Source: Micromonospora costi (GTDB lineage: Bacteria; Actinomycetota; Actinomycetes; Mycobacteriales; Micromonosporaceae). From it: a stretch of DNA of 64,000 bases. Position 1 is the stretch's first letter; every line of letters begins with the position of its first letter. This document shows positions 16,901 through 25,171 of this stretch, one piece after another. The notes under the pieces are model-generated. The model saw nothing but the letters and a program-made list of their open reading frames with translations, was not told where the DNA came from and searched no databases. A program made the translations under genes and the position numbers. Location of the stretch: NCBI RefSeq assembly GCF_003626655.1, contig NZ_RBAN01000002.1, forward strand, positions 186,001 to 250,000, read 5' to 3'.

Positions 16901-19900
16901 TCAGGCCGCCTGTTGGACGACGGGATCGCGGGTGAGCACCCCTTGGGCGGGAATGCCGCGCCATCGCGTCCCGGGTGTGAGGTGTTCGCCCTTCATGAGC
17001 AGGGAGAGCGAGTCCAGGCTGACGTCCTCGCCGACGACGGCGTCGTAGAGCACGATCGCGCGGGTGCCGATGGTCGCGCCGGCTCCGACCGTGACCACGG
17101 ACATCTTCATGACGCGGTCTTCGAACAGGTGGGTCTGCAGGGACACCTCAGTGCCCACGGTCGCGTCGTCGCCGATCCGCACCAGGTCGAACTCCGTGAG
17201 GTAGGTGGTGCCGATCCAGGTGCGTCTGCCGACGTGGACCCCGAACCAGCGCAGCACCGGCGGCAGGAACGGCGTGCCGACGAGCAGCCCGACGCCGATC
17301 GGGACCGCCGCGGCCTCGTAGAGGCCGGTCACGAACTCGGTGCGGCGGACGAAGTCGCTCCAGAGCGGTTCCACGCGCGGTCGGTAGGTACCGATGATGT
17401 TGCGCTTCGTCGCGGCGCAGAACAGGATCACCGCGACGCTCGACCCGATGGCGACCAACGGTGAGACCAGTGCCGGTACGAGCAGGTCACGACCGTTGGC
17501 GAGCCAGGACAGCGCCAGGAGGTAGAGGTAGAAGCTGGCGCCGAGCACCGACGCGGGCAGGGTGGCGCGGAAGAACTCGATGAACAGCCGGCGGGCCACC
17601 ACGGCGCGCGGCGGGCGGAAGGTCTGCTCCTCGGAGAACGAGCCGCTGCTCTGGCGTACCGGCAGGTGGATCGCCGGTGAGCCCAGCCAGGAGGTGCCCT
17701 CCGGGACCTCCTTGTCGGGCGGTAGCGTGCCGACGCCGAGCAGGCAGCCGTCTCCCAGCACCGTGCCGGCCGGTACGAACGCGGCGTTCCCGACGAACGC
17801 CCGGCTGCCGATCGTGGTGGGCAGGAACGCCACCCGGCCGTTGGCGAACGTCGCCGCGCCGAGGCTGGCCATGTCGGCCACGAAGCTCTCCGGCCCCAGG
17901 GTGAGCAGGTCGGGGTCCAGGTGCGCGGCGGTCGACACCTCGGCCCCGGGGCCCACCCGGGCACCGAGCAGTCGCAGCCACGGCCCGGTGTAGAGGGTGG
18001 CGTAGAGCGAGTTGGTGAACATCAAACTGAACTCGAGAAGCTTGTCAGCGATCCACTTACGCACGCCGAGCATCGAGTGCACGCGGTGATGGACGCCGAT
18101 GGGCACCCGTGGCAGCACGAGACGCTTGCCGATCGCGACCACCGCGCAGACGGTGAGCACGTAGACGACGCCGGCGGGGATGGTCGCGACGAGCCCGGCC
18201 ACCAGGCCCAGGGTCAGCAGTACCCACCAGACCAGTGCCACGCTGGGCAGGACCGTCGCGATCGCGGCGAGTTCCAGGCCGATCAGGCCGACCAGCGCGG
18301 CGGCGTAGTGGTGCAGGCGCCAGCCGTGGCGCAGCCGGCGGTAGCTGATCATCGCCTCGACGGTGGACGTCAGGCGAGGGGTCGGAGCCGGCGGAGAGCC
18401 CGCCCAGCGTGTTCCGGGTGGCACCGTCTCGCCGTGCACCAGGACGGACTGCTCGCCGACCGCAGCGTACGCGCCGACCGAGGCGCCTGGCTCGAGAACC
18501 GCGTTCGCGCCGACGAAGGCACCCTCCCCGATGGTGATCGGCCCGACGACGACCCAGCCGTCCTCCACCCGCCACGGGCGCAGCGAGACGCCGTACCCGA
18601 TGGAGGCGTTCTGACCGATGGAGATCAGCGTCGGTAGGCTGATCGCGCTGGTCGCGATCGTGGTCCGGCGACCGATCCGGGCACCGATCAGCCGCAGGTA
18701 GGTCGCCATCAGCGGAGAACCACTGAGCACCGGCAGCGGCCCCACCGCCAGGAGCATGTTCAGCGCCCAGAGCCGGACGTAGGTCAGCCCCCACAGTCGG
18801 TATCGACCGGGCCGGATGCCGGCGGCCAGCGGCCGGGCCAGCAGCACCGGCAGCACCCACCTGACATTGAGGTAGGCGAGCAGGATCGCGACCATCAACT
18901 CCGCGAGGACCCGGACGGACACGTAGCCGTCGTTGCGGGTGTAGACGTAGGAGACCGGGAGCGTGGCGGCCAGCAGGAGCAGGTAGATCACCGCTCCTTG
19001 GCCGAACCCGGCGAACGCGATCCGACGGCTGCTGTGCCGCACCGGGGCCGGACGCGGCGGAGCCGTCGGCCCTGCGACCCGCTCTGTCGCACCGAGGTGA
19101 GCAGCCATGCCACGCACGGTCGGGTGGGCGTACAGGTCCCGGACCGCGGGGCTGGCACCGACACCGCGGGCGCGCAGCAGGGACACCACCCGCGCCGCGA
19201 GCAGGGAATGTCCGGCGAGGTCGGTGAAGAAGTCCGCCTCGACCGAGAGCGCTGCGGGCTCGATGCCGAACGCCTCGGCCCAGGCCGCCCGTACCTGCTC
19301 TTCCAGCTCGCTCTCGGCGGCCACGAGCGGGCCGGTGGTGCGGGTGAGCCGACGGATCGGCGCGGGCAGCCGCTTCCGGTCGACCTTCCCGCTCGGCATC
19401 GTCGGCAGCGTGGCGACCACGTCGAGGAAGGAGGGAACCATGTAGGCGGGAAGCCGGGTTTGCAGGTTGAGGCAGAGCCGGTCGATCAACTCCTCCGACC
19501 TGTCCTCCGCGCCGTCGTGTGGCACGACGTAGGCGGCCAGTTCGCGAGGAGCGTCCGGGCCGTCGATGACGGGGACGAGCGCCGTGACGGCCTCTGCCAC
19601 GTCCGCGTCCTCCAGCAGCACGCTCTCGATCTCGCCGAGATCCACCCGGTGACCACGGATCTTGACTTCAGAATCCGCGCGGCCGAGGTACTCAATCTCA
19701 CCGTCGTCGGTGAGCCGGCCCAGGTCACCGGTGCGGTACAGCCGACTGCCGGGTGGCGCCAACGGGTGCTCGATGAACCGCTCGGCGGTCAGTTCGGGGC
19801 GTCCGACGTACCCGCGTGCCACCCCCGGTCCGCCGATGCAGATTTCGCCGACCTCGCCGTCGGCCACTCGCTGGCGCTGCTCGTCGAGCAGCACCACCGA

Positions 19901-21079
19901 GTAGGTCGGCAGGGGTCGACCGATGGTGACGATCCGCCCCGGAAGCAGTTCAGCCCAGGTCGCGGTGACAGTGGTTTCGGTCGGGCCGTAGGTGTTGAGA
20001 ATCCGCCGGCCGGGCCGGCTCCACCGTTCGACCAACTGACCCGGGCACGCTTCACCACCGACGAGCAGGTTCCGGATCCGGGGCAGGTCGCGGGGAATCG
20101 TGGCCAGCAGGGTGGGGACGCAGTAGAGGACGGTGATGCCGGCCTCGTCCACGAAGTCCGCCAATTCGGCTCCGAGGCGGCGGGAGTCGTTGGGACCGGC
20201 CACCAACGTCGCGCCGACCGCCCAGGTCGGCCAGATCTCTTCGATCGCGAAATCGAACGCGATCGTCATGCCCTGGTACACCCGATCGCCGGGGCGCACG
20301 TCGTACAGGCCGGGTACCACGTCGAGGAAGTTGCAGATGCTCGACTGCGCCACCTCGACACCCTTGGGCCGGCCACTGGACCCGGAGGTGTAGATCACGT
20401 AGGCGCTGGGGTCCGGCACGCCGTCGCAGTTCAGGTCGGGCCGGTCGCTCTGCGCCGCGGCGAGTTCGACGACACTCTTGTCGATGATGAGAGTGGGCTG
20501 GTCGCCCACACGGTCGGCGAGCGCCGAAGAGGTCAACACCAGGTCGACGTCCGAGTCCTCGGCGATGTAGGCAACGCGGTCAGCCGGGGATTCGGGGTCG
20601 ATCGGCACGAACGCCGCGCCAGCCTTTCCCACGCCGAGCAACGCCACGTAGGTGTCGACCGAACGGTGCAGCAGGATGGCCACCCGGGCGCCACCCACGA
20701 CGCCGAGGACACGCAGGTGGTGGGCCAGACGGTTCGCGCGCTCGTCCAACTCCCGGTAGGTCAGCCGCTCGTCGGCGCACTCGAGCGCTATGGCGGACGG
20801 CGTCCGGTCACAGGCCCTTTCGAACACGTGGTGCAGACGTCGGGTCTTCGCGCCCCTCTCATCGGCTGGCTCGGCATGCAGACCGCCACCGGACGAACCG
20901 ACGGTGACCCGCGCCTGCATCGCCGGAGGATGCTCCGGCCGCACAGGTGATGTGGACGCGACGACGTGCCCGACCTGCTCCACGGAAATGCAAACCCCCT
21001 GTGCCGACCCACTCGAAGCACCTGCGCCCGGCGGCCGCCGCGCGGATGTCGGTGCCACCCCGGAAGGCAGCACCGACAT
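16901..21079 (-). CDS. Pls/PosA-family nonribosomal peptide synthetase (poly-amino-acid synthetase type)
   Basis: 1392 residues in the order of epsilon-poly-lysine synthetase relatives: adenylation domain (about 80-575), thiolation domain (about 590-660), then membrane segments alternating with three left-handed beta-helix (hexapeptide-repeat) domains. A3 is YTSGSSGRPKG at 230-240, A5 NTYGPTE at 362-368, A8 GRADSEVKIRGHRVD, and A10 GKVDRK with Lys565. The carrier motif is LAGHSLLAAR with Ser625 for the phosphopantetheine arm. There is no condensation or thioesterase domain; in this family the C-terminal membrane domain joins monomers. Aligning to GrsA, I read the specificity residues as D-F-E-Y-L-G-T-V-T-K; the Glu at the third place suggests a cationic side chain. 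It is the first gene of the operon. The exact start is unsure (no clear ribosome site at ATG 21079; ATG 20920 is an alternative). Confidence 0.88.
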   Translation of the reverse strand: MSVLPSGVAPTSARRPPGAGASSGSAQGVCISVEQVGHVVASTSPVRPEHPPAMQARVTVGSSGGGLHAEPADERGAKTRRLHHVFERACDRTPSAIALECADERLTYRELDERANRLAHHLRVLGVVGGARVAILLHRSVDTYVALLGVGKAGAAFVPIDPESPADRVAYIAEDSDVDLVLTSSALADRVGDQPTLIIDKSVVELAAAQSDRPDLNCDGVPDPSAYVIYTSGSSGRPKGVEVAQSSICNFLDVVPGLYDVRPGDRVYQGMTIAFDFAIEEIWPTWAVGATLVAGPNDSRRLGAELADFVDEAGITVLYCVPTLLATIPRDLPRIRNLLVGGEACPGQLVERWSRPGRRILNTYGPTETTVTATWAELLPGRIVTIGRPLPTYSVVLLDEQRQRVADGEVGEICIGGPGVARGYVGRPELTAERFIEHPLAPPGSRLYRTGDLGRLTDDGEIEYLGRADSEVKIRGHRVDLGEIESVLLEDADVAEAVTALVPVIDGPDAPRELAAYVVPHDGAEDRSEELIDRLCLNLQTRLPAYMVPSFLDVVATLPTMPSGKVDRKRLPAPIRRLTRTTGPLVAAESELEEQVRAAWAEAFGIEPAALSVEADFFTDLAGHSLLAARVVSLLRARGVGASPAVRDLYAHPTVRGMAAHLGATERVAGPTAPPRPAPVRHSSRRIAFAGFGQGAVIYLLLLAATLPVSYVYTRNDGYVSVRVLAELMVAILLAYLNVRWVLPVLLARPLAAGIRPGRYRLWGLTYVRLWALNMLLAVGPLPVLSGSPLMATYLRLIGARIGRRTTIATSAISLPTLISIGQNASIGYGVSLRPWRVEDGWVVVGPITIGEGAFVGANAVLEPGASVGAYAAVGEQSVLVHGETVPPGTRWAGSPPAPTPRLTSTVEAMISYRRLRHGWRLHHYAAALVGLIGLELAAIATVLPSVALVWWVLLTLGLVAGLVATIPAGVVYVLTVCAVVAIGKRLVLPRVPIGVHHRVHSMLGVRKWIADKLLEFSLMFTNSLYATLYTGPWLRLLGARVGPGAEVSTAAHLDPDLLTLGPESFVADMASLGAATFANGRVAFLPTTIGSRAFVGNAAFVPAGTVLGDGCLLGVGTLPPDKEVPEGTSWLGSPAIHLPVRQSSGSFSEEQTFRPPRAVVARRLFIEFFRATLPASVLGASFYLYLLALSWLANGRDLLVPALVSPLVAIGSSVAVILFCAATKRNIIGTYRPRVEPLWSDFVRRTEFVTGLYEAAAVPIGVGLLVGTPFLPPVLRWFGVHVGRRTWIGTTYLTEFDLVRIGDDATVGTEVSLQTHLFEDRVMKMSVVTVGAGATIGTRAIVLYDAVVGEDVSLDSLSLLMKGEHLTPGTRWRGIPAQGVLTRDPVVQQAA

Positions 21080-21207
21080 CCGGCGAGCGAAGTCACCGCA
21101 TGGGCGGATGGAAACCCCATCAAAGCCGCAAAGGCCGACAAGGCTTCACGAAGCTAGCAAAGGCGACAGTCCTATATGACACGAAACGCCGAGAAACGGC
21201 CGAATTA

Positions 21208-21247
21208 CTGACTGATGCCTCAGTCTGGTGACTGAGGCATCAGTCAG
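21208..21247. promoter_or_regulatory. Perfect 18-bp hairpin upstream of the NRPS gene
   Basis: CTGACTGATGCCTCAGTC (21208-21225) and its exact complement (21230-21247) flank a 4-nt loop TGGT. It lies 129 nt before the NRPS start. It may be a terminator for leftover upstream transcription or an operator/attenuator for the operon. The low-GC stem is unusual here. Confidence 0.6.
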
Positions 21248-21419
21248 ACAGCCAGCGCGGCACCCGTCGGTGCTTGCAGTGCAGATCCCGGCGAAGGGGC
21301 ATACCTCTGGCGCCGAGGGGAACGGGGGCCGCTCAGATGGGGGGTCAGGTCACGGCGCCGACTTCCGGTCTTGCGCTGAATCCTGCGACTAGTACTGCAA
21401 CGGCAGTCAGGTGAGTGGG

Positions 21420-21715
21420 TGGCCGCGTCGTCGGTAGTGGCTGAGGCGGGCTTGGTGCTGGCGTCTCGCACCAGGCCCGCCAGTCCCGGACCTGGTAGTG
21501 GTCCAGGCCGGCGTCGGCTTTGGCCTGTTGGAAGCATTCCTCGATCGCCCACCGGCAGCCGGCCACCCAGACCAGGTCCGCCAGCGCCGCCCGGGCGCTA
21601 CGACGCGGAACCCTAGGCGACGCGGCGGCACGAGGCGAGGGGGTTACCCGCCGCCGCTTGCTGGCGTCGGTCAGGCAGCCACGGTGGCCACCCCGGCTCC
21701 AGCGGCGGCCATGCC
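21420..21715 (-). pseudogene. IS701-like transposase C-terminal fragment
   Basis: The minus strand reads LADLVWVAGCRWAIEECFQQ, AKADAGLDHYQVRDWRAW, which matches the end of IS701/IS4-type DDE transposases (RW.IEECF..AK...GLDHYQVR...W). Beyond it the frame is lost, and the start and DD of the DDE set are missing. Confidence 0.7.
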
Positions 21716-21748
21716 AGTGGACTTGTCGAGCGGCGATGTGCCGCCTAC

Positions 21749-22045
21749 CTGAAGGCACCCTTCCCGACATCGGAGTGGACAACCGTCTTCGCCAGCGATC
21801 CAGAGGGCGCGAAGAACGCCCCTGTGCAGAACATGGCCCAGGAGTGCCAGCCGCAAGGGCTGCTCAGCCAGGTCGTGCAGATCCGCATCCACGGGCGCCG
21901 AGAGGTCCGTGCCCCTTGGTGCCAACCCAGGTTCACAAGCCCACCGCTCGCCGCCAACCCAAACGTGCACATAGTTCACTGGGTCAGCCGGAAGTTGAGT
22001 GGAGCTAGTGCCCGTGATCTCATCGGGGCGCCAACTCAGGAGTGA
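21749..22045 (+). CDS. 5'-truncated conserved hypothetical gene
   Basis: An open frame without a credible start reads YLKAPFPTSEWTTVFASDPE, GAKNAPVQNMAQECQPQGLL, SQVVQIRIHGRREVRAPWCQ and ends LIGAPTQE. Amino acid use is natural and it stops 1 nt before the GntR start, in a typical operon spacing. The 5' end runs into the IS701-like remnant, so the insertion probably removed its start. No family is recognised. Confidence 0.45.
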   Translation: MKAPFPTSEWTTVFASDPEGAKNAPVQNMAQECQPQGLLSQVVQIRIHGRREVRAPWCQPRFTSPPLAANPNVHIVHWVSRKLSGASARDLIGAPTQE

Positions 22046-22046
22046 C

Positions 22047-22274
22047 ATGCCCCGACGAATGACCTACCGCCAAATCGCGGACGACATCGCCGCCCGCATC
22101 GCCACCGGCGAGTACCCACCCGAGTCCAAGATTCCTTCCTATAGCGAGCTGTCACAGCTCTACAGCGTTTCCATTGCAACCGTGCAGCGTGCACTTCTGG
22201 TGCTGCACGCCAAAGGCGTCGTATATGGAGAGCCTGGTCGGGGCGTCTACGTCAAGAGGCATGACGACTCATGA
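22047..22274 (+). CDS. Short GntR-family DNA-binding protein
   Basis: A 75-residue protein made only of a GntR winged HTH: MTYRQIADDIAARIATGEYP, PSYSELSQLYSVSIATVQRA, then a wing GEPGRGVYVK. The effector domain of ordinary GntR regulators is absent. Single-domain forms like this occur on actinomycete integrative elements and near XRE/DUF genes. AGGAG overlaps the stop of the upstream truncated gene, so they were once cotranscribed and coupled. Confidence 0.8.
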   Translation: MPRRMTYRQIADDIAARIATGEYPPESKIPSYSELSQLYSVSIATVQRALLVLHAKGVVYGEPGRGVYVKRHDDS

Positions 22275-22640
22275 GGTAAGGCGAAACAGGAGGCGTTGAC
22301 GTTACGCCGACTACGTGGAGCCGAACCCGTTGGACGCTCGTGGGAGCGCACCAAGTCCGGTAGTACCAGCGCTGGCCTATGGAGTCGTGCAGGTAGGGGG
22401 GTTATGCGAATCGTCTTCATGTTGCGCCATGTGCGCGAACCGGCACCTGGCTTGTCCAAGCGCTTAAGACGCCGCTAAGCCCGGCGTCATCGTGGCACGT
22501 TCCTCACCCGCGCACTGAAAGCCCCTCTCCGGCCGCTGCCCTGCGGACGGGCGGGCCGCCAGGACGACGCCGCCAGCGGCATTAGCCCAGGATCGGCGCT
22601 CGACGCGTCCACGATCGAACCCTTCGCTGTCGCCGAGACG
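22275..22640. other. Intergenic, nothing recognised
   Basis: About 365 bases without a supported gene. Confidence 0.4.
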
Positions 22641-22900
22641 GACGCCGCCCCCTTCGAGGCGGTTATCGCTGCCTTTACCGGATCGCGGACGAGATCTTCG
22701 CCGACCGCCTCGACCCGGTTCGCCTGCGTCAGGCCATTATCGAGGGCAGCCCAGAACTGCACGAGCGCGAGCTGCGCACGACGGGCTCGCTGGCGGCGGC
22801 GGTCGCCGCCGCCCTGCGTGCCAAGGGCGTCGGCGAGACCACGGCCACGGTGGCCACCGCGTCGGACGTCATGGTTTGCCAGGTGGCGTTTCCGAGGTGG
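22641..22900 (+). pseudogene. TetR-family C-terminal fragment
   Basis: From 22676 the plus strand reads YRIADEIFADRLDPVRLRQA, IIEGSPELHERELRTTGSLA, AAVAAALRAKGV and ends VCQVAF.RW. This is the C-terminal helical part of a TetR/AcrR regulator (…PELRERE...LAAALA..LR.RGV). A preceding piece, FEAVIAAF, is in another frame, so there is a frameshift near 22675. The HTH is gone. Confidence 0.6.
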
Positions 22901-23290
22901 CCGCCGAGCTGCGCGCGGTCACGTCAGCCCCAGAACTACACCCCGATCTCGGTCAGTTCTGAACGATTCAGTACGCGGGGCCGCTGGTGGGCCGTAGAAC
23001 TCACCCTCCCCGATGGGCAAACCGTGAAGTCGGCAGGCGTCTCATCCGGCGAACTTCTGGCCAGGCAGCGGCCGCGCGGTGCGCCGTCCGTCACCGTCAC
23101 GTCCGCGCTGACCCCGACCACGCCGGCCGTGTCATTGCCATCACCGAGTGGCGATGCCGCGATAGCGAATTTCCGGACTGGCGCGGCGCGCCGGAAGAGG
23201 ACGCTTCGTCCCTCGAAGCGACTGGCTGCCCACCCTTGACGGAAACCAGCGCCCGGACCCGCGCGGACCGCCGCGGACCCGGAAGGCGCA
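22901..23290. other. Degenerate sequence
   Basis: Open frames exist on both strands but none resembles a protein family; probably decayed coding DNA. Confidence 0.35.
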
Positions 23291-23914
23291 TCACTTCCAG
23301 ATCTGGTTTCGGCTCTCTCGCGCTTCTTCGGCGTTCGTTGACAGCACCGCGCCGGGGTCGACAAGACGCAGGCCGACGCCGCGCACCGCCTGGATCCGTA
23401 GCGGGCAGTCCAATTCGTCGAGCTTGCGGCGGAGTCGCTTCACCACCGACCACACGTCGCCCCGGCCGCCGAGGTGGTCGTTGCCCCAGACCGCGCGGTG
23501 CAGCGACTCGAAGGTGCAGGTGCGGCCGAGTTGTGCCAGCAGAAGGTACCGAAGCAGGTCGTGCTCGAGGGGCGACAGGGGTACCGTGCGCCCGGACCAG
23601 GTTGCCACCCGCCTGTCCGAGTCGACCTCCGGGACGACATCAGCCGTTCCTCTGAGGGCTCGCGGAAGCGGCTCAACGACGCGTGGATGGACTGACGGGG
23701 CTTCGGCGGGCGGGTCGCTGTCGACAAGTAGCGACAGGAGCTCCTCCTGCGACGAGACCAGCAGCACCGGAGCATGGCCGGTCACCAGCGACGCCAGGCG
23801 CACTCTCTCCGCCGTCGAGGAGGCGATCGCGATGATCACGGTCGCGCCGTCGGCTCCCGGTGGACGCTCCATCCGGACGTCCTCGATGGACTTTCCCCCC
23901 CGTGCGAGAGTCAT
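23291..23914 (-). CDS. Winged-helix (OmpR/PhoB-type) transcriptional regulator
   Basis: About 207 residues. ATG 23914 has AAGGAG 6 nt upstream. The C-terminal domain (about 100-190) is a Trans_reg_C winged helix: LSPLEHDLLRYLLLAQLGRT, then LHRAVWGNDH and VWSVVKRLRRKLDEL, ending RGVGLRLV. The N-terminal part (ATVIIAIASSTAERVRLASL...PVLLVSS) looks like a shortened receiver-like fold without the phospho-acceptor Asp set, so it probably does not answer a histidine kinase. No kinase gene is near. Target genes are unknown; the gap to the next upstream gene is large. Confidence 0.75.
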   Translation of the reverse strand: MTLARGGKSIEDVRMERPPGADGATVIIAIASSTAERVRLASLVTGHAPVLLVSSQEELLSLLVDSDPPAEAPSVHPRVVEPLPRALRGTADVVPEVDSDRRVATWSGRTVPLSPLEHDLLRYLLLAQLGRTCTFESLHRAVWGNDHLGGRGDVWSVVKRLRRKLDELDCPLRIQAVRGVGLRLVDPGAVLSTNAEEARESRNQIWK

Positions 23915-24364
23915 TTTTCTCCTTACCTGTGGCCTACTGCGTTCCGCCTGCGTCGCCGGCCCGGTATGGAACAGGAGCAGACGCTGGTAGGACCGGAAGG
24001 ACCTCCAAAGCCCTCTAGGCGCCGTGTGGGTCACGCCGGCTACCCGAAGGGACCATATGAACTAAGTGAATGGACGATCAAGCACAGCAGGTGAGCAACT
24101 TGTCACTAACGGTCGATGGCATTGACAGTTATCGTCAGGGCCATGACGAAGTCGGGCAGAAATTGCCCTTCGGTTCCGGTTGGGGTGTAGGGGCTCATTA
24201 CGCTGGTGTGGCGTTGACCAGCAGCGATACGGCAGGCCTTCGGAACAGTGACCTCGCCGATCTGATCAGGCGATTCGCCGACGAGGAACCCCTCCTGGCG
24301 CTACACCGTCGGGGTCTTAAGAGGCCGATGCCCGTGACCCAGCCGGAGTCGGTGATGCCCATGG
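23915..24364. other. Intergenic, nothing recognised
   Basis: No supported gene in about 450 bases. Confidence 0.35.
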
Positions 24365-24810
24365 CGTGACAGGACCCATCCTGGGTCGGTCGGGAGCAGC
24401 GACGTGAGAGCCACGAGGTGGTCGCCTGCCGTCCACAGCACCGCTCGGTCGCCGGGATCGAGAACACTCTCCTTGATCGGCGGCCAGCCGAGCGGCGAAC
24501 CGTCGAAGGAGTAACTGAAGTCGTAGAGCTTCCTGCCGCCGCCGACTCGGCTGAGGGCGGCGGCGTGCCGGACCTCGCGGTGGTCGACATACGACACGAC
24601 CCGGCCCGACCGCGGGTCAACCTTGTGTCCGGGCGGCCGGCTTGGGCGCGGCAACTCGGCCCTCGTAGGCCACGATCGGGTCGAGTGCCATCTGCACCAC
24701 GTAGGTCTCGATCGGCTGTGGGCTGGCACTCGCGGTGCTGGTCCCCGGCACGATGGTGAGTCCCATGGCACTACGCCCAGCGCAACCAGCGCGGTTGTCC
24801 GCTGCTGTCA
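24365..24810 (-). pseudogene. Decayed secreted-protein gene
   Basis: One frame reads GTSTASASPQPIETYVVQMA, LDPIVAYEGRVAAPKPAA; a second then continues HKVDPRSGRVVSYVDHREVR, HAAALSRVGGGRKLYDFSYS and GSPLGWPPIKESVLDPGDRA. Joined near 24625 they make one plausible exported protein, so a frameshift has broken the gene. A possible signal-peptide core (TTALVALGVV) lies in a third frame just upstream. No family is recognised. Confidence 0.4.
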
Positions 24811-25171
24811 GGTACTGGCGGTTTGGTCGTTCGGACCGCGTGGTCCCGGCGGGCCGCTTCGGAGCATCCGACGACCGGGGTCGATATGCGCTGGCGTGCA
24901 GCCTCGTGACTTACTCATCGGTCGCCCCTGTCGGAGTCAGGCCATGTCGGAGAACCCGCCATCTCGCGGGGTTGGGACGAGGACCCGGCAACGCCGCACG
25001 GTTATAACGCGCTAACCATCAGTTAGTCGCGAGTTGACCAGCGTGCTCCCGAGTTGCCCATGCCGCCGGGTAGACCCACCTGTGCCGCACCATCCAGGTT
25101 GGTCTATAGCCCACGAACGTGGGGTGTCGTGCGCGTCCTGTCTCTGCGGCGCGCTAGTACATGGAGGTTCC
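24811..25171. other. Upstream region of the subtilase gene
   Basis: No gene supported. It should hold the promoter of the protease, but no box stands out. Confidence 0.35.

Noticed and set aside
18998..20950. Long plus-strand frame across the NRPS adenylation domain
   Set aside because: Antisense to a gene with all A-domain motifs; no recognisable protein features.
24070..24369. Plus-strand frame of about 100 residues
   Set aside because: No ribosome site or family resemblance and it overlaps the end of a decayed minus-strand gene.
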